Positions 1 to 8,993 of a stretch of DNA of 64,000 bases are shown here, piece by piece. The notes under the pieces are model-generated. The model had not been told where the DNA came from, did not search any database, and saw nothing but the letters and a program-made list of their open reading frames with translations. The position numbers were made by a program, and so were the translations under genes. Numbering within the stretch: the stretch's first letter is position 1; each line of letters begins with the position of its first letter. Source of the stretch: Erythrobacter sp. F6033 (GTDB taxonomy: Bacteria; Pseudomonadota; Alphaproteobacteria; Sphingomonadales; Sphingomonadaceae); the NCBI RefSeq assembly GCF_023016005.1, contig NZ_JALKAZ010000001.1, forward strand, positions 310,001 to 374,000. The letters run 5' to 3'.

Positions 1-1306
1 GATAACGTCCGTCCAGATAGCCTTTCTGCGAGAGCTTGCCGATCATATCGAGATGACCGTCTTCGATGAAGTGTTTCAGCTCGCCGCTTTTTTCAAAATC
101 GACCTGCGCGGTGAAGAAGGTGGCGCTTTTCACTTTGTCCGCTTCATCGCGGCGCGCGAGCAAGGCGAGGGTCGCGGCCAGAGTGGTGCCCGCCACGCAA
201 TATCCGATGGCATGGACATGCGGCACTTTCAGCCGCTCACGCACTGTGTCGATGGCTTCGATCTGTGACCGGATATAATCGTCCCACACGACATCGGCCA
301 TGCTTTCATCAGCGGACTTCCAGCTGACAACGAACACAGTAAGCCCCTGATCGACCGCCCATTTGATAAAGCTCTTCTTCGGAGTCAGGTCGAGAATGTA
401 GAACCGGTTGATCCATGGCGGGAAGATAACCAGCGGCACTTCGTACACGTCCTTCGTCGAAGGGCTATACTGAACCAGTTGGAACATCGGCGTCTCATAA
501 ACAACCTTGCCCGGCGATGCGGCGAGGTTTTCTCCGAGAGTGAAGGCATCGGGATCTGTATGGGTCAGCTGGCCGCGTTTCAGATCGGTGATCAGGTGGC
601 GCATACCGCGCACCAGATTTTGCCCTTTGGTCTCGACAGTCCGTTTCATCACGACCGGATTGGTAAGCAGGAAATTATCCGGACTCATGGCTTCAGACAG
701 GGCCGTGACCGCAAATTGAAGCTGCCTGCGCTTCTCTTTGTCGAGGCCTTGCATCGATTTGACCGACTGCTGAAAATACTGGGTCAGCATCAGGTAGTTT
801 TGATGCAGCAACGCAAAGGCGGGATGATCGCGCCATGCAGGGTCAGAGAAACGGCGATCCTTTATCGGCAATTCCGCGTCTTGTTCCGCCGCTGCATCGC
901 CGCCGGTCGCTTTCGCAACAAACCTTTCGGCTACACCTTTCCAGAGAGCCAAGGAATCCTGCGCGAGCTTGGTCTGCGCTTCGAACCCTCCTTGCGGGAG
1001 TTGCTTCGCCATGCTTTGCGAGATCACTAGCCACTGGGCTGGGTCCAGCAGGTTCTTACCTTTTGCCGCGCCTTCGGCAGCTTGCTTCGCCTGATGCGTG
1101 ACAAATTCGAGCCACATCTTTTGCAACTCGGTGCTCGATTTTGCCCATTCGCCCAGATCACCGGTCGCGATTCCATCGGGAAGCAACCCCTTAAGGCCAT
1201 CCGCCAGATCAGCACCATTGCCGGGCATCGCCTGCGCGAACATATCCTGCATCGTCTTCAGCACATCTGCGAGAAAGGATGAGTTGCTGCTGTCGTCGTT
1301 CGTCAT
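1..1306 (-). CDS. phaC: Class I poly(3-hydroxyalkanoate) synthase, C-terminus outside window
   Basis: Polymerises (R)-3-hydroxyacyl-CoA into PHA storage granules in the cytoplasm. The frame is open from an ATG at 1306 down to the window edge, giving about 435 residues. The start protein reads MTNDDSSNSSFLAD. The lipase-like box GYCVAGT carries the expected nucleophile Cys near residue 370, preceded by the family block FPPWINRFYILDL and the WKSADES segment. The catalytic Asp and His normally lie further downstream and are cut off here. The N-terminal 100 or so residues are the usual variable region of class I enzymes. It is divergent from the aminotransferase gene at 1472. No phaR or phaZ is visible. 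The call is firm; only completeness is unknown. Confidence 0.93.
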   Translation of the reverse strand, partial: MTNDDSSNSSFLADVLKTMQDMFAQAMPGNGADLADGLKGLLPDGIATGDLGEWAKSSTELQKMWLEFVTHQAKQAAEGAAKGKNLLDPAQWLVISQSMAKQLPQGGFEAQTKLAQDSLALWKGVAERFVAKATGGDAAAEQDAELPIKDRRFSDPAWRDHPAFALLHQNYLMLTQYFQQSVKSMQGLDKEKRRQLQFAVTALSEAMSPDNFLLTNPVVMKRTVETKGQNLVRGMRHLITDLKRGQLTHTDPDAFTLGENLAASPGKVVYETPMFQLVQYSPSTKDVYEVPLVIFPPWINRFYILDLTPKKSFIKWAVDQGLTVFVVSWKSADESMADVVWDDYIRSQIEAIDTVRERLKVPHVHAIGYCVAGTTLAATLALLARRDEADKVKSATFFTAQVDFEKSGELKHFIEDGHLDMIGKLSQKGYLDGRY

Positions 1307-1471
1307 GGCCTGAGCTGTCCTGATATCGCGAATCCCGATTGCCGGAACGCGCATTTGTGTATCGCGAGAACAACTTTAGCGAAAACGCCTTCCCACATCG
1401 ACTGTTAATGGCTTAAACGGAAAATTACGTCCGCAGCCATTTTGATTGCGCGGATATGGGTAGGAAACGCA

Positions 1472-2671
1472 ATGGACGAACAATTTTACCGCATGAAGCG
1501 GTTGCCACCCTATGTGATCGCTGAAGTGAATGCGATGCGGCATGCCGCGCGTCAGAGCGGGCAGGACATTATCGACCTTGGTATGGGCAACCCTGATCAG
1601 CCCCCGCCGCAGCATGTCATCGACAAGCTTTGCGAAGTGGCCGCGAAGCCTTCTGCTCATGGCTATTCGCAGTCGAAGGGTATTCCCGGCCTTCGCCGCG
1701 CGCAGGCGGACTATTATGAGCGCCGTTTCGGTGTCGATCTCGATCCTGAGAGCGAAGTTGTCGTTACAATGGGATCGAAGGAAGGGCTCGCAAGCCTCGC
1801 CAATGCGATCACCGCGCCCGGAGACGTGGTGCTGGCTCCAAACCCATCTTACCCGATCCATACATTCGGATTTATTATCGCCGGCGCGACCATCCGGTCT
1901 ATCCCAACGACGCCGGACGAAGAGTATTGGCGGTCCCTAGAGAGTGCGATGAACTTTACAGTTCCTCGGCCCAGTGTTCTGGTTGTGAGTTATCCGTCAA
2001 ACCCGACTTCTGAGACTGTTGATCTCGCGTTTTACGAGCGCCTTGTTGCTTGGGCCAAAGAAAACCAGGTCTGGGTTTTGTCCGATCTCGCCTATTCCGA
2101 GCTGTACTATGATGGCGAACCGACGCCTTCGATCATGCAGGTTGATGGCGCGAAAGACATTGCTGTTGAGTTCACAAGTATGAGCAAAACCTATTCCATG
2201 GCCGGTTGGCGAATGGGGTTTGCTGTTGGCAACAAACAGCTGATCGCGGCCTTGACGCGGGTAAAGTCCTACCTCGACTATGGCGCCTTCACGCCCATTC
2301 AGGCAGCGGCCTGCGCAGCGTTAAACGGACCGCAGGACATCATTGAAAGCAATCGCAATCTTTACCGCAAACGGCGCGATGTCATGGTCGAAGCGTTTGG
2401 CCGGGCAGGGTGGGATATACCTCCTCCAGCGGCCTCAATGTTTGCATGGGCTCCGCTGCCTCCCGCTTTGGCGGAAATGGGCAGCCTCGAATTCTCCAAG
2501 CAATTGCTGACCGAGGCCCAAGTCGCTGTCGCGCCGGGTGTGGGTTATGGTGAGAAGGGCGAGGGTTTTGTTCGGATCGCGATGGTCGAGAATGAACAGC
2601 GCCTTAGACAAGCAGCCCGCAATGTAAAAAGGTACTTATCTTCTCTCGGGGTAAATAGCGCGGGAACTTAG
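1472..2671 (+). CDS. alaC: AlaC-type alanine/valine aminotransferase, PLP-dependent class I/II
   Basis: Likely transaminates pyruvate to alanine with glutamate as donor. The 399-residue protein follows E. coli AlaC along its whole length as I recall it: RLPPYVI near the N-terminus, IIDLGMGNPD, HGYSQSKGIPGLRRA, NPSYPIH and SYPSNPT. The PLP lysine sits in SMSKTYSMAGWR at about Lys239. The frame opens further upstream, at 1442, but the ATG at 1472 has the purine-rich TAGGAAACGC just before it and matches the family N-terminus. It is a single gene divergent from phaC. LL-diaminopimelate aminotransferases are related; the AlaC-like motifs make that less likely. Confidence 0.9.
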   Translation: MDEQFYRMKRLPPYVIAEVNAMRHAARQSGQDIIDLGMGNPDQPPPQHVIDKLCEVAAKPSAHGYSQSKGIPGLRRAQADYYERRFGVDLDPESEVVVTMGSKEGLASLANAITAPGDVVLAPNPSYPIHTFGFIIAGATIRSIPTTPDEEYWRSLESAMNFTVPRPSVLVVSYPSNPTSETVDLAFYERLVAWAKENQVWVLSDLAYSELYYDGEPTPSIMQVDGAKDIAVEFTSMSKTYSMAGWRMGFAVGNKQLIAALTRVKSYLDYGAFTPIQAAACAALNGPQDIIESNRNLYRKRRDVMVEAFGRAGWDIPPPAASMFAWAPLPPALAEMGSLEFSKQLLTEAQVAVAPGVGYGEKGEGFVRIAMVENEQRLRQAARNVKRYLSSLGVNSAGT

Positions 2672-2773
2672 TTAAGTATTTCAAGGGTTAAGAATTCCCC
2701 ATAAATTTGGGGGAGCAAAGCGGTATAAAATGCATTAACTAACGAAGTCGATAATTACATGAAGGAGGAAGGG

Positions 2774-3376
2774 ATGCCGCCCGAAGCGGCGCGGCCACTG
2801 ACCGAACGACAGCAGGCCGTGATTGAGCGAATAGACCGCCGCATGCCAATTAAGGTGATTGCGCAGGAACTTGGCGTGTCCGAAACCCGCATTAATCAAC
2901 ACATTCGCGCCCTTAAGGACATCTATAGTGCGGGAAGCTTGGGAGAGCTTGTCGAAATCTATCGCGCTTCGAAGACTCAAGAACAGAGCGCAATTCCGCC
3001 TGAAGTTGTGACAGGCGCCCCCTCTATAGGTGACGGCCACAAGGGCTTCACAGAATCTGTATATAGCAAAAATCAGGTGCCGCAGCCGACCCAGCCAAGC
3101 GATATAGGCAATCGGGTTGACCGGGGCGAGCTTGTGATGAGCGATGCTTTCCCGCTGATCGAACAGGCGCCGTGGCTGCGCCCAGACGAACCAAAGGTTG
3201 TCCCCGGGGTGCTCGACGGCGAACATGCCGTTTTGTTTCGCCTCGCTGCGATAGTCGGCATCGTTTTTGGAATGATGGCAGCTGTGGCGCTGTCAGTGAC
3301 CGCAGCGGTTGCATTGAGCGAGGCAATGGACGGTTCGGAACGCGTCCCCGTGAGTGAGATTCAGCCTACCGTTTGA
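2774..3376 (+). CDS. Tail-anchored LuxR/GerE-type helix-turn-helix protein
   Basis: A 200-residue protein with an N-terminal LuxR-type DNA-binding domain: LTERQQAVIERI, then IKVIAQELGVSETRINQHI and the recognition helix, residues about 10-70. A polar linker follows, and a single hydrophobic segment near the C-terminus (GIVFGMMAAVALSVTAAVAL). There is no receiver or autoinducer domain, so it appears to be a membrane-tethered regulator. An upstream in-frame ATG at 2759 lies inside the ribosome-binding sequence; AGGAGG precedes the ATG at 2774 at normal spacing, so 2774 is preferred. It has the same architecture as the protein at 14933-15412. Its targets are unknown. Confidence 0.75.
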   Translation: MPPEAARPLTERQQAVIERIDRRMPIKVIAQELGVSETRINQHIRALKDIYSAGSLGELVEIYRASKTQEQSAIPPEVVTGAPSIGDGHKGFTESVYSKNQVPQPTQPSDIGNRVDRGELVMSDAFPLIEQAPWLRPDEPKVVPGVLDGEHAVLFRLAAIVGIVFGMMAAVALSVTAAVALSEAMDGSERVPVSEIQPTV

Positions 3377-3401
3377 GCAATGGCAGGCAGGGACATTTCC
3401 T

Positions 3402-3563
3402 ATGGCCGACCATGCTTATTGCGACACCCCGTATCACCCCGAATTTCGCTGGACGTTAGAGCGGTGTTTGTTTGAAACTGTCGTCGCGCCTGTGCAGAGT
3501 GCATTGATCAAAAGATCGCGGCATCCTGTTGGTTCACTCCTTAGACTTCTTATGAAAGTTTGA
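3402..3563 (+). CDS. Small unknown ORF (53 aa)
   Basis: A short frame between the LuxR-type regulator and the RadC-like gene, on the same strand, beginning MADHAYCDTPYHPEF. A weak purine stretch (GGCAGGCAGGGA) lies upstream. It has two cysteines and a basic C-terminus, and I recognise no motif. Its position in a same-strand run leaves it possible as a real small gene, but nothing else supports it. Confidence 0.3.
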   Translation: MADHAYCDTPYHPEFRWTLERCLFETVVAPVQSALIKRSRHPVGSLLRLLMKV

Positions 3564-3573
3564 AGGGGCGATC

Positions 3574-3996
3574 ATGATTTCTGTTCTGGATCGCGCGCCT
3601 CTTCGCGCCATCAATCCTCGCGAAGCACAAACTGTATCCATCGTCGAGCGCCTTCGACGTGTGGTGCTAGCCGAGCCCGCATATCGTGAACGGTTCCACG
3701 CGATCTTTCTGGATGCCGCGCATACATATGTTTCAGACGCTTCGATGGGCGCAGGCACGACAGCATTCCTCAAGCTGCGCATGCGGGACCTGTTCAGTAA
3801 AGCTCTATCGGTCGATGCGCGTGGCCTGATTATTGCGCACAACCATCCATCGGGAGACTGTCGTCCAAGCCAGCTGGATATCGTCGAAACGGCTCGACTT
3901 AAGGAGTTTGCCGATGCGCTGGATATTGAATTGATCGACCATCTGATTTTCACCAGAGACAATCTGTATTCGATGCGCGCCGGAGGGAAGTTATGA
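3574..3996 (+). CDS. RadC-like JAMM (MPN+) domain protein, short form
   Basis: A 140-residue protein made almost entirely of the RadC JAB/MPN domain. The metal motif is visible as an upstream Glu-containing segment followed by IAHNHPSGD. The family signature around FLDAAHTYVSD and the closing IDHLIFT also fit. Full RadC proteins are about 220 residues and begin with a helix-hairpin-helix region; that part is missing, so this is a stand-alone catalytic-type domain. AAGGGG lies before the ATG. Its stop overlaps the start of the winged-helix gene by four bases (ATGA), implying translational coupling. Biochemical function of RadC-family proteins is unsettled; I do not assign repair. Confidence 0.8.
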   Translation: MISVLDRAPLRAINPREAQTVSIVERLRRVVLAEPAYRERFHAIFLDAAHTYVSDASMGAGTTAFLKLRMRDLFSKALSVDARGLIIAHNHPSGDCRPSQLDIVETARLKEFADALDIELIDHLIFTRDNLYSMRAGGKL

Positions 3997-4385
3997 GCGC
4001 GAGCGCTGTCCATTCCATATTCCCTGACAATGCCACATTGATCCCCCGGTTTCGCGAGGCGGGGGATGTTACTCTTGACCTGTTTCACCGCGATGGGCGT
4101 GTGGAGGCGAAATGGATCGGCTTTCATCCTCGCGAATTTGAATTGCTTTGGAGGCTTGCCGAAGAACCAGGTTTGCGGATGACGAAGAAGCAATTGCTTG
4201 CTGATGTCTGGCGCCTAGATTTCGAACCGGAGAGCAACAGCGTCGCGGTTCATGTCGCGCGAGTCAGAGCGAAATTGTCGAGTTTCGGTCTCGACAATAT
4301 CGTCGCCACTCATCCCGATGGCGGCTATTTTTTGGACACGCTACCAGAGCAAAGCGTCTTTTCCTTTGGTTCTGGTGTGACTTAA
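3993..4385 (+). CDS. Stand-alone winged-helix (OmpR/PhoB-type) DNA-binding protein
   Basis: A 130-residue protein whose C-terminal 90 residues match the effector domain of OmpR-family response regulators: FHPREFELLWRLAEEPG, MTKKQLLADVW, and SNSVAVHVARVRAKL followed by a GGYFL wing. No receiver domain is present, so it cannot be phosphorylated in the usual way. The short N-terminus could bind something else. It overlaps the upstream RadC-like gene by ATGA. The pairing of a JAMM protein with a receiver-less winged helix suggests a joint regulatory role, which is inference. Confidence 0.75.
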   Translation: MSASAVHSIFPDNATLIPRFREAGDVTLDLFHRDGRVEAKWIGFHPREFELLWRLAEEPGLRMTKKQLLADVWRLDFEPESNSVAVHVARVRAKLSSFGLDNIVATHPDGGYFLDTLPEQSVFSFGSGVT

Positions 4386-4489
4386 GCAGCGTTGACGATC
4401 ACCTGGGTTAATTCTTGCGGCTGGACCAAGGCGGATTCCAGAGCTAGTTTCAATGCCGAACTTAAATGACTTCGAATGAGGATAGCCTG

Positions 4490-5308
4490 ATGTCACACGC
4501 ACCGACCCTGTCAAAGAATGACCGTGTTTCGATCGAATTGGGCGAAGATGGTGTTGCGCAGGTGCGCCTGACGCGCGGCGACAAAATGAATGCGCTCGAC
4601 CCGGAGATGTTTGAGCGGATTATCGAAGCGGGCAGCGTGCTTCACAATATGAAGGGCCTGCGGGCTGTAGTGCTTTCAGGGGAGGGACCCGCCTTTTGCG
4701 CAGGTCTCGATACTTCCAGTTTTGCCCGTACGCCAAGCCCGGATGAGCCTGAGTTGACCGAACGAACCTATGGCAACTCCAACAAGTTTCAGCAGGTGGC
4801 CATGCAGTGGCGGAAATTGCCCGTGCCTGTTGTGGCAGCGATGCACGGAGTTTGCTTCGGCGGTGGTATGCAGATCGCCAGCGGCGCCGATATCCGCGTT
4901 GCCCATCCGGAAACCCGTATGGCAATCATGGAGCTCAAGTGGGGACTGGTGCCTGATATGGGCGGATATGCGCTGTGGCGCGGTCTTGTCCGGGATGATG
5001 TCCTGCGCGAGCTTATCTACACCAACCGAGAATTCAGCGGTGAAGAGGCGCAAGGCCTTGGTCTTGCGACTTATGTCGATGCTGACCCGCTCGCCCGTGC
5101 AACGACGATTGCCACTGAAATTGCTAGCCGCAATCCACACGCAATCCGTGCGGCAAAACGGTTGCAAGCGGGAATGATTGAGCGCGATACCGATGCTATT
5201 CTTCTCGAAGAAAGCATCGAACAGCACGGCATCATGCGGACAAAGAATCAGGTCGAGGCGGTCATGGCCGGAATGGCCAAACGCGCGCCCTCATTCGAAG
5301 ACGTGTGA
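4490..5308 (+). CDS. Crotonase-superfamily enoyl-CoA hydratase/isomerase
   Basis: A 272-residue member of the crotonase fold, acting on acyl-CoA thioesters. Oxyanion-hole segments are visible as GPAFCAGLD and GVCFGGGMQIASGAD, and the MELKWGLVPDMGG block occupies the active-site position. The Asp in that block, rather than the second Glu of classical hydratases, leaves the exact reaction (hydratase, isomerase or hydrolase) open. The frame opens at 4466, but GAGG precedes the ATG at 4490 by normal spacing, giving the start MSHAPTLSKNDR. It converges with the thioesterase, with only one base between the two stops. Involvement in fatty-acid or side-chain degradation is likely but not shown. Confidence 0.82.
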   Translation: MSHAPTLSKNDRVSIELGEDGVAQVRLTRGDKMNALDPEMFERIIEAGSVLHNMKGLRAVVLSGEGPAFCAGLDTSSFARTPSPDEPELTERTYGNSNKFQQVAMQWRKLPVPVVAAMHGVCFGGGMQIASGADIRVAHPETRMAIMELKWGLVPDMGGYALWRGLVRDDVLRELIYTNREFSGEEAQGLGLATYVDADPLARATTIATEIASRNPHAIRAAKRLQAGMIERDTDAILLEESIEQHGIMRTKNQVEAVMAGMAKRAPSFEDV

Positions 5309-5309
5309 C

Positions 5310-6089
5310 CTAACCAAACACCGCAACGCACTGGATGCCGTCTAGCACTTGGTGGCCTTCGCTATCCCACATCCGCAGGCGTTCCGATGAATAGCCTGCG
5401 TCGGCATGCTGGCTCGCATTTTCGGCGAGATACCAGCCACCTTCAGACCGAGTGTGCGGATCGAGCACGTTGAATGACCAATTGATTGAGCTGATCGGTC
5501 CCATGCGCTGCATGATACGCATGGCACCCGGCGGATTCACATCCCCCATCAGCACCAGTTTGCTGACCGGATCGAGCTCGTGATCCTCAGTCAGCCGCGC
5601 CCAGCGACGAATTGTAGCGCCGCGCTCCGTATCTTTTGCCTGACCATGCCGGACATCGAAATTTTTTTGGATGAAGGCGGGGCCTTGTCCCTTCATTGCT
5701 TGGGCAGCGTCTTGAGGGTGGCCGGACCATTCCTGCGGCGGGGTAGCTTGCCGCGAGGCATTGGCTTCGCGCTCAGCCGCGAACAGCCAGAATGCCGTCA
5801 GGGCAACCTTGCCTTCAGATAGGATTTCGCTCCGTACCTGAGTGACATTGCGCCCCTGTCTGACGATCTCGGCGTTCAGTTCAATATCCTTGCCAACCGG
5901 AGCGACAAAACCGACTTGAGCGGCCCGCAGCGGAGGGAGATCAGTGAAAGCGCGCTGCGCCATCGTAAAGGCCACAAGCGCCGATGCACCGCCATAGAGC
6001 GTGCGCCCTTGCATCCAATCGTCTGCCTGTATCAATTGGGCAGGGCCGGGCTTTCCAGTGATCGGTTCGAGTAAGCTTGCAATAGTCAT
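5310..6089 (-). CDS. Acyl-CoA thioesterase, double hot-dog type
   Basis: A 259-residue protein resembling TesB-like thioesterases that hydrolyse acyl-CoA. The N-terminal hot dog has DDWMQGRTLYGG and AQVGFVAPVG, and the C-terminal half contains LVLMGDVNPPGAM and the WYLAEN/AGYSSER segments. I take the ATG at 6089 (MTIASLLEP); the extra 30 residues available upstream are not family-like. The ribosome-binding site is weak. It is convergent with the crotonase gene, so the two may act on related acyl-CoA pools. Substrate length is unknown. Confidence 0.78.
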   Translation of the reverse strand: MTIASLLEPITGKPGPAQLIQADDWMQGRTLYGGASALVAFTMAQRAFTDLPPLRAAQVGFVAPVGKDIELNAEIVRQGRNVTQVRSEILSEGKVALTAFWLFAAEREANASRQATPPQEWSGHPQDAAQAMKGQGPAFIQKNFDVRHGQAKDTERGATIRRWARLTEDHELDPVSKLVLMGDVNPPGAMRIMQRMGPISSINWSFNVLDPHTRSEGGWYLAENASQHADAGYSSERLRMWDSEGHQVLDGIQCVAVFG

Positions 6090-6264
6090 GTGGGTAGTTG
6101 TGCCTGCTTCCAAGCGGTGGGTCCAGATTGACGTTGCGTCACATCTTAGTGAGCATCGGTTCCAGCTGTATTGTGTCATTCAAATGCGAATGGCGGATTG
6201 CCATTGTACGCACGAATCGCTAGTGCGCGCCTTCGCTTGTCGCTTTTGTTGCGTCAGGTGGCTC

Positions 6265-6338
6265 GGCCCGATGGCGGAGTGGTTACGCAGAGGACTGCAA
6301 ATCCTTGCACGCCGGTTCGATTCCGGCTCGGGCCTCCA
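6265..6338 (+). tRNA. tRNA-Cys (GCA)
   Basis: A complete cloverleaf: acceptor GGCCCGA pairs with TCGGGCC, followed by T and the encoded CCA. The anticodon loop CTGCAAA holds GCA at 6297-6299, and the T-arm has GGTTCGATTCC. It lies 43 bases before tRNA-Thr. Confidence 0.97.
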
Positions 6339-6381
6339 CTCTTTTTGCGCGCAGGAATTTCCACCAACCCAGCGCGCCTGT

Positions 6382-6457
6382 GCCGCTTTAGCTCAGGTGG
6401 TAGAGCACATCATTCGTAATGATGGGGTCAGAGGTTCGAGTCCTCTAAGCGGCACCA
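6382..6457 (+). tRNA. tRNA-Thr (CGT)
   Basis: A complete 76-base cloverleaf: acceptor GCCGCTT pairs with AAGCGGC, then A and the encoded CCA. The anticodon loop TTCGTAA holds CGT at 6415-6417, and the T-arm GAGGTTCGAGTCCTC is canonical. The 3' 46 bases (6412-6457) recur exactly at 13626-13671, marking this gene as the integration target of the island downstream. Confidence 0.97.
6412..6457 (+). repeat. Left copy of a 46-bp direct repeat (att-like, tRNA-Thr 3' end)
   Basis: It runs from inside the anticodon loop to the CCA end of tRNA-Thr. It is identical, base for base on reading, to 13626-13671. The bases just outside differ at both ends. This is the usual form of an attachment site for tyrosine-recombinase elements that use a tRNA 3' end. 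Confidence 0.92.
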
Positions 6458-6999
6458 GTGCTTTCGGCAATAAATCTCGGCCCATGCGGCGAAAGTAGCT
6501 TCCGGCTAATTGCTGCTTTGGGTCCGAAGTGGGGCGCTACGGGTAGTAAACCCAGCGCTGACCTAGTGATCGATCCTTCGCGACGTCGCTAGCGTACCGT
6601 CTTATGAAATGCCTGAATTTGGGCCGCAAGCGGACTGACCGTTCTGCGTCGCAAAGTGCAACAAGCCGCCATTGATTTACCAGTGGGAGCTAACAAAGGG
6701 GCAGTTCTCTCAGCTGCACTCTTGCTCTTTCAAGTAGTTCGCTCGCACCGCAATACGGGAGTGACGGGAGGCTGGCTGTCAGCCGACGTCCATTAGAAGC
6801 GCGAAGTGGCGCTCACCCTTGGCGAATTCGTGGTTGCCTCTCACGGGAGCTAAAAGAGGGGCGAAAGTTCTTCTCGGAAACCGCATGCCTTCGCAGAGGG
6901 GACGGTGTGCAATGGGCGGCTTAGCGTGAATTGAGCTCATTGAAAATACTCGACAATTGCTCATCTAAGCGACATTTTGATTGCTGGAGAGGTTGCAAC
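6458..6999. other. Gene-free stretch at the island's left end
   Basis: About 540 bases with no convincing coding frame on either strand. Short frames here have no family resemblance and no good ribosome-binding site. I looked for integrase remnants and saw none. It probably includes the promoter of the gene at 7000. Confidence 0.6.
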
Positions 7000-7344
7000 A
7001 TGGCGAAGAAAATGTCGGCTAAAAAGTTATACTCGGTGCGTCTTCCTGGCGGGCGCAGCAGCGAGCAATGGAGTGAATTTTATAGTGGGGTCGAGAACAT
7101 GGGCGGCAAGTCACCTGACTTCGCCGGAATAACGAGTGTAGCGGTCATCGCAACTCATCAGTCCGCGAGCATGGTTGAAACGATTGTGGGTTCCGACATG
7201 CACGATCCGTCGGAATTGGAAATTGAAGAGATTACCTCTGATACACTTGAGGACGGAAGCCATACCATCTTTGCTAGTTTGATCCGAAATTACTATCTTC
7301 CTTACGGGGATTATCCATCCGTTAAAGAATGGTTCGAAGATTAG
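7000..7344 (+). CDS. Unknown 114-aa island protein
   Basis: A small soluble protein beginning MAKKMSAKKLYSVRLPGG. It has no signal peptide or membrane segment, an acidic C-terminal half, and an ending NYYLPYGDYPSVKEWFED. GGAGAGG sits eight bases before the ATG, which supports this start over the longer frame that opens at 6931. I do not recognise the family. Its place before the export operon in the island could suit an immunity or accessory role, but that is speculation. Confidence 0.6.
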   Translation: MAKKMSAKKLYSVRLPGGRSSEQWSEFYSGVENMGGKSPDFAGITSVAVIATHQSASMVETIVGSDMHDPSELEIEEITSDTLEDGSHTIFASLIRNYYLPYGDYPSVKEWFED

Positions 7345-7748
7345 CTGATCAAAGTCTGAGCTTTTGGCAATCCAAGACTGGCGGGCATTGGGCCGAAAGC
7401 GGACCGTCAGCTTTGAGGTTTGAAGTCAGTTACTTTGATCAGTCAGCGTTCGACCCAATTGCGGACATAATCAGAAATAGATCGCGCGGATGCGGCCTCT
7501 GTGATTCGCGTTAAGAAGCTTTCGACGCGGGGGATGTAATGCAAATGATGCCTAGTAATTGGCGGTTACGTACAATTACGATTTGTCGAGCAAATCACCG
7601 ATCCGCTGCTCGCGTGCTAGATTACATATATTTTCGTCCGAGAATGGCGGAAATCAGGGAAAGTCCCTACCTCTACAGAAAACCTTAAGTCCCCGAATCT
7701 TCTGATCTTTCTAGCCCTCCCCACGGGATCAATGAGACGGGATGCAGT
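7345..7748. other. Intergenic stretch before the exporter operon
   Basis: About 400 bases without a supported gene. A 61-codon frame at 7329-7514 overlaps the previous gene and has no coding features. The part from about 7520 to 7640 is AT-rich and is the likely promoter region for hlyD. Confidence 0.5.
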
Positions 7749-8993
7749 TTGTCGCTCTTCAGGAAAGAGGTTGTCGAAGCGAGCCAGGATCGGCTCCACG
7801 GGGAAGTTGTATTTACACAGCCGCTGTCGACGAAGCTCTTTGCTGGCGTGCTATTCATAATCATCGCGATTGGCGTAGTTTGGGTAAATGTCGGCAGCTA
7901 TGCCCGTGTCGAAACGGTTCCGGGCATCCTGGTTACCGACGTTCCCAGCGCGAAAGTCGTGGCCCGGCAATCCGGCGTGATTGCAGAGATGCAGGTCAGC
8001 GAGGGCCAGATAGTCAAGCAGGGCGAGCGCTTGCTCGTTATCAACTCTGACAGGCAGACAGAAGCGGGCGGCGATGTGGCAAGCCGCAGCATCGGGGCTT
8101 TGACAGCGCGTCAACAGCTGAGTGAGGCTCAAGTCGCCATGGCAAGCGGGCGTGCGGCTGCAGAACGAACCCGTCTTCAATCTGTGATCGCCTCGGCTGA
8201 AGATCAAGCGCGCAACCTGACTGGCCAGATCGCCCTTCAAGAAGAAGTCGTCGCCTCTAATCAGCAAATCTTTGACCAGATCCAACAAGTCGTCGAGCGC
8301 GGCTTTGTCAGCAAGGTGGAGTTCGAGCGGCGTCGGCAAACGTTGCTTTCCTCGCAACAGAATCTCGCCACGCTCGTCCAACGCAGGATGGCAAGCCTCG
8401 CCGAAGCAGATCAAGCTCGCAGTCAGCTCGCCAGCGTCAATATCGATGCGGCTCAGGGTATCTCCCGTATTCAGGATACACTCCAGAGCCTGTCAGCCGA
8501 ACAAGCCCGGCTGGAAGGTGAACAAAGCTATGTCATCACCGCGCCAATCGATGGGCGGGTAACCGCACTCGCGGCAGGGGTCGGACGCACCGCCAATCCG
8601 AATCGCCCTCTTATGGTGATCGTGCCGCAAGACGCCGAGCTGACCGCTGAGATTTACGCCCCCACTCGCGCCATCGGCTTAGTGGAGCCCGGTAAAGAAG
8701 CGCGGCTCCTGTTCGATGCCTTTCCCTACCAACGCTTCGGCAGCTTTGGCGGAAGCGTGAAGTCCATCTCGCGCATCGCGGTTGATCCACGTGAGACTGA
8801 CATACCTTTTCCGTTTGAAGAGCCGGTTTACCGCGTTCGGGTGACCCTCGATCAGCAGACGGTAGAGGCATACGGCGAACCCGCTCCACTGCAGGCGGGG
8901 ATGACGCTGCAGGCCAATATCGTTCTCGAACGGCAGAGCTTTCTCGGTTGGATACTCCAGCCCCTCAACGCGGTGTTGAATCGGAATTCATGA
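7749..8993 (+). CDS. HlyD-family periplasmic adaptor of a type I / bacteriocin exporter
   Basis: A 414-residue membrane-fusion protein. It has a short cytosolic N-terminus, one membrane segment (residues about 30-50, LFAGVLFIIIAIGVVWVNV), then a lipoyl-like half (VVARQSGVIAEMQVSEGQIVKQG). A long alpha-hairpin follows (about 100-260, rich in Gln/Ala/Arg), then the second lipoyl half (SYVITAPIDGRVTAL) and a beta-barrel. It bridges the ABC exporter to an outer-membrane TolC-like protein, which is not in the window. The start is a TTG at 7749 (SLFRKEVVEAS); no ATG in frame fits the family N-terminus better. Its stop overlaps the exporter start by four bases. Confidence 0.88.
   Translation: MSLFRKEVVEASQDRLHGEVVFTQPLSTKLFAGVLFIIIAIGVVWVNVGSYARVETVPGILVTDVPSAKVVARQSGVIAEMQVSEGQIVKQGERLLVINSDRQTEAGGDVASRSIGALTARQQLSEAQVAMASGRAAAERTRLQSVIASAEDQARNLTGQIALQEEVVASNQQIFDQIQQVVERGFVSKVEFERRRQTLLSSQQNLATLVQRRMASLAEADQARSQLASVNIDAAQGISRIQDTLQSLSAEQARLEGEQSYVITAPIDGRVTALAAGVGRTANPNRPLMVIVPQDAELTAEIYAPTRAIGLVEPGKEARLLFDAFPYQRFGSFGGSVKSISRIAVDPRETDIPFPFEEPVYRVRVTLDQQTVEAYGEPAPLQAGMTLQANIVLERQSFLGWILQPLNAVLNRNS

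Noticed and set aside
7329..7514. A 61-codon frame after the unknown island gene
   Set aside because: It overlaps the preceding gene, has no ribosome-binding site of note and no recognisable motif.
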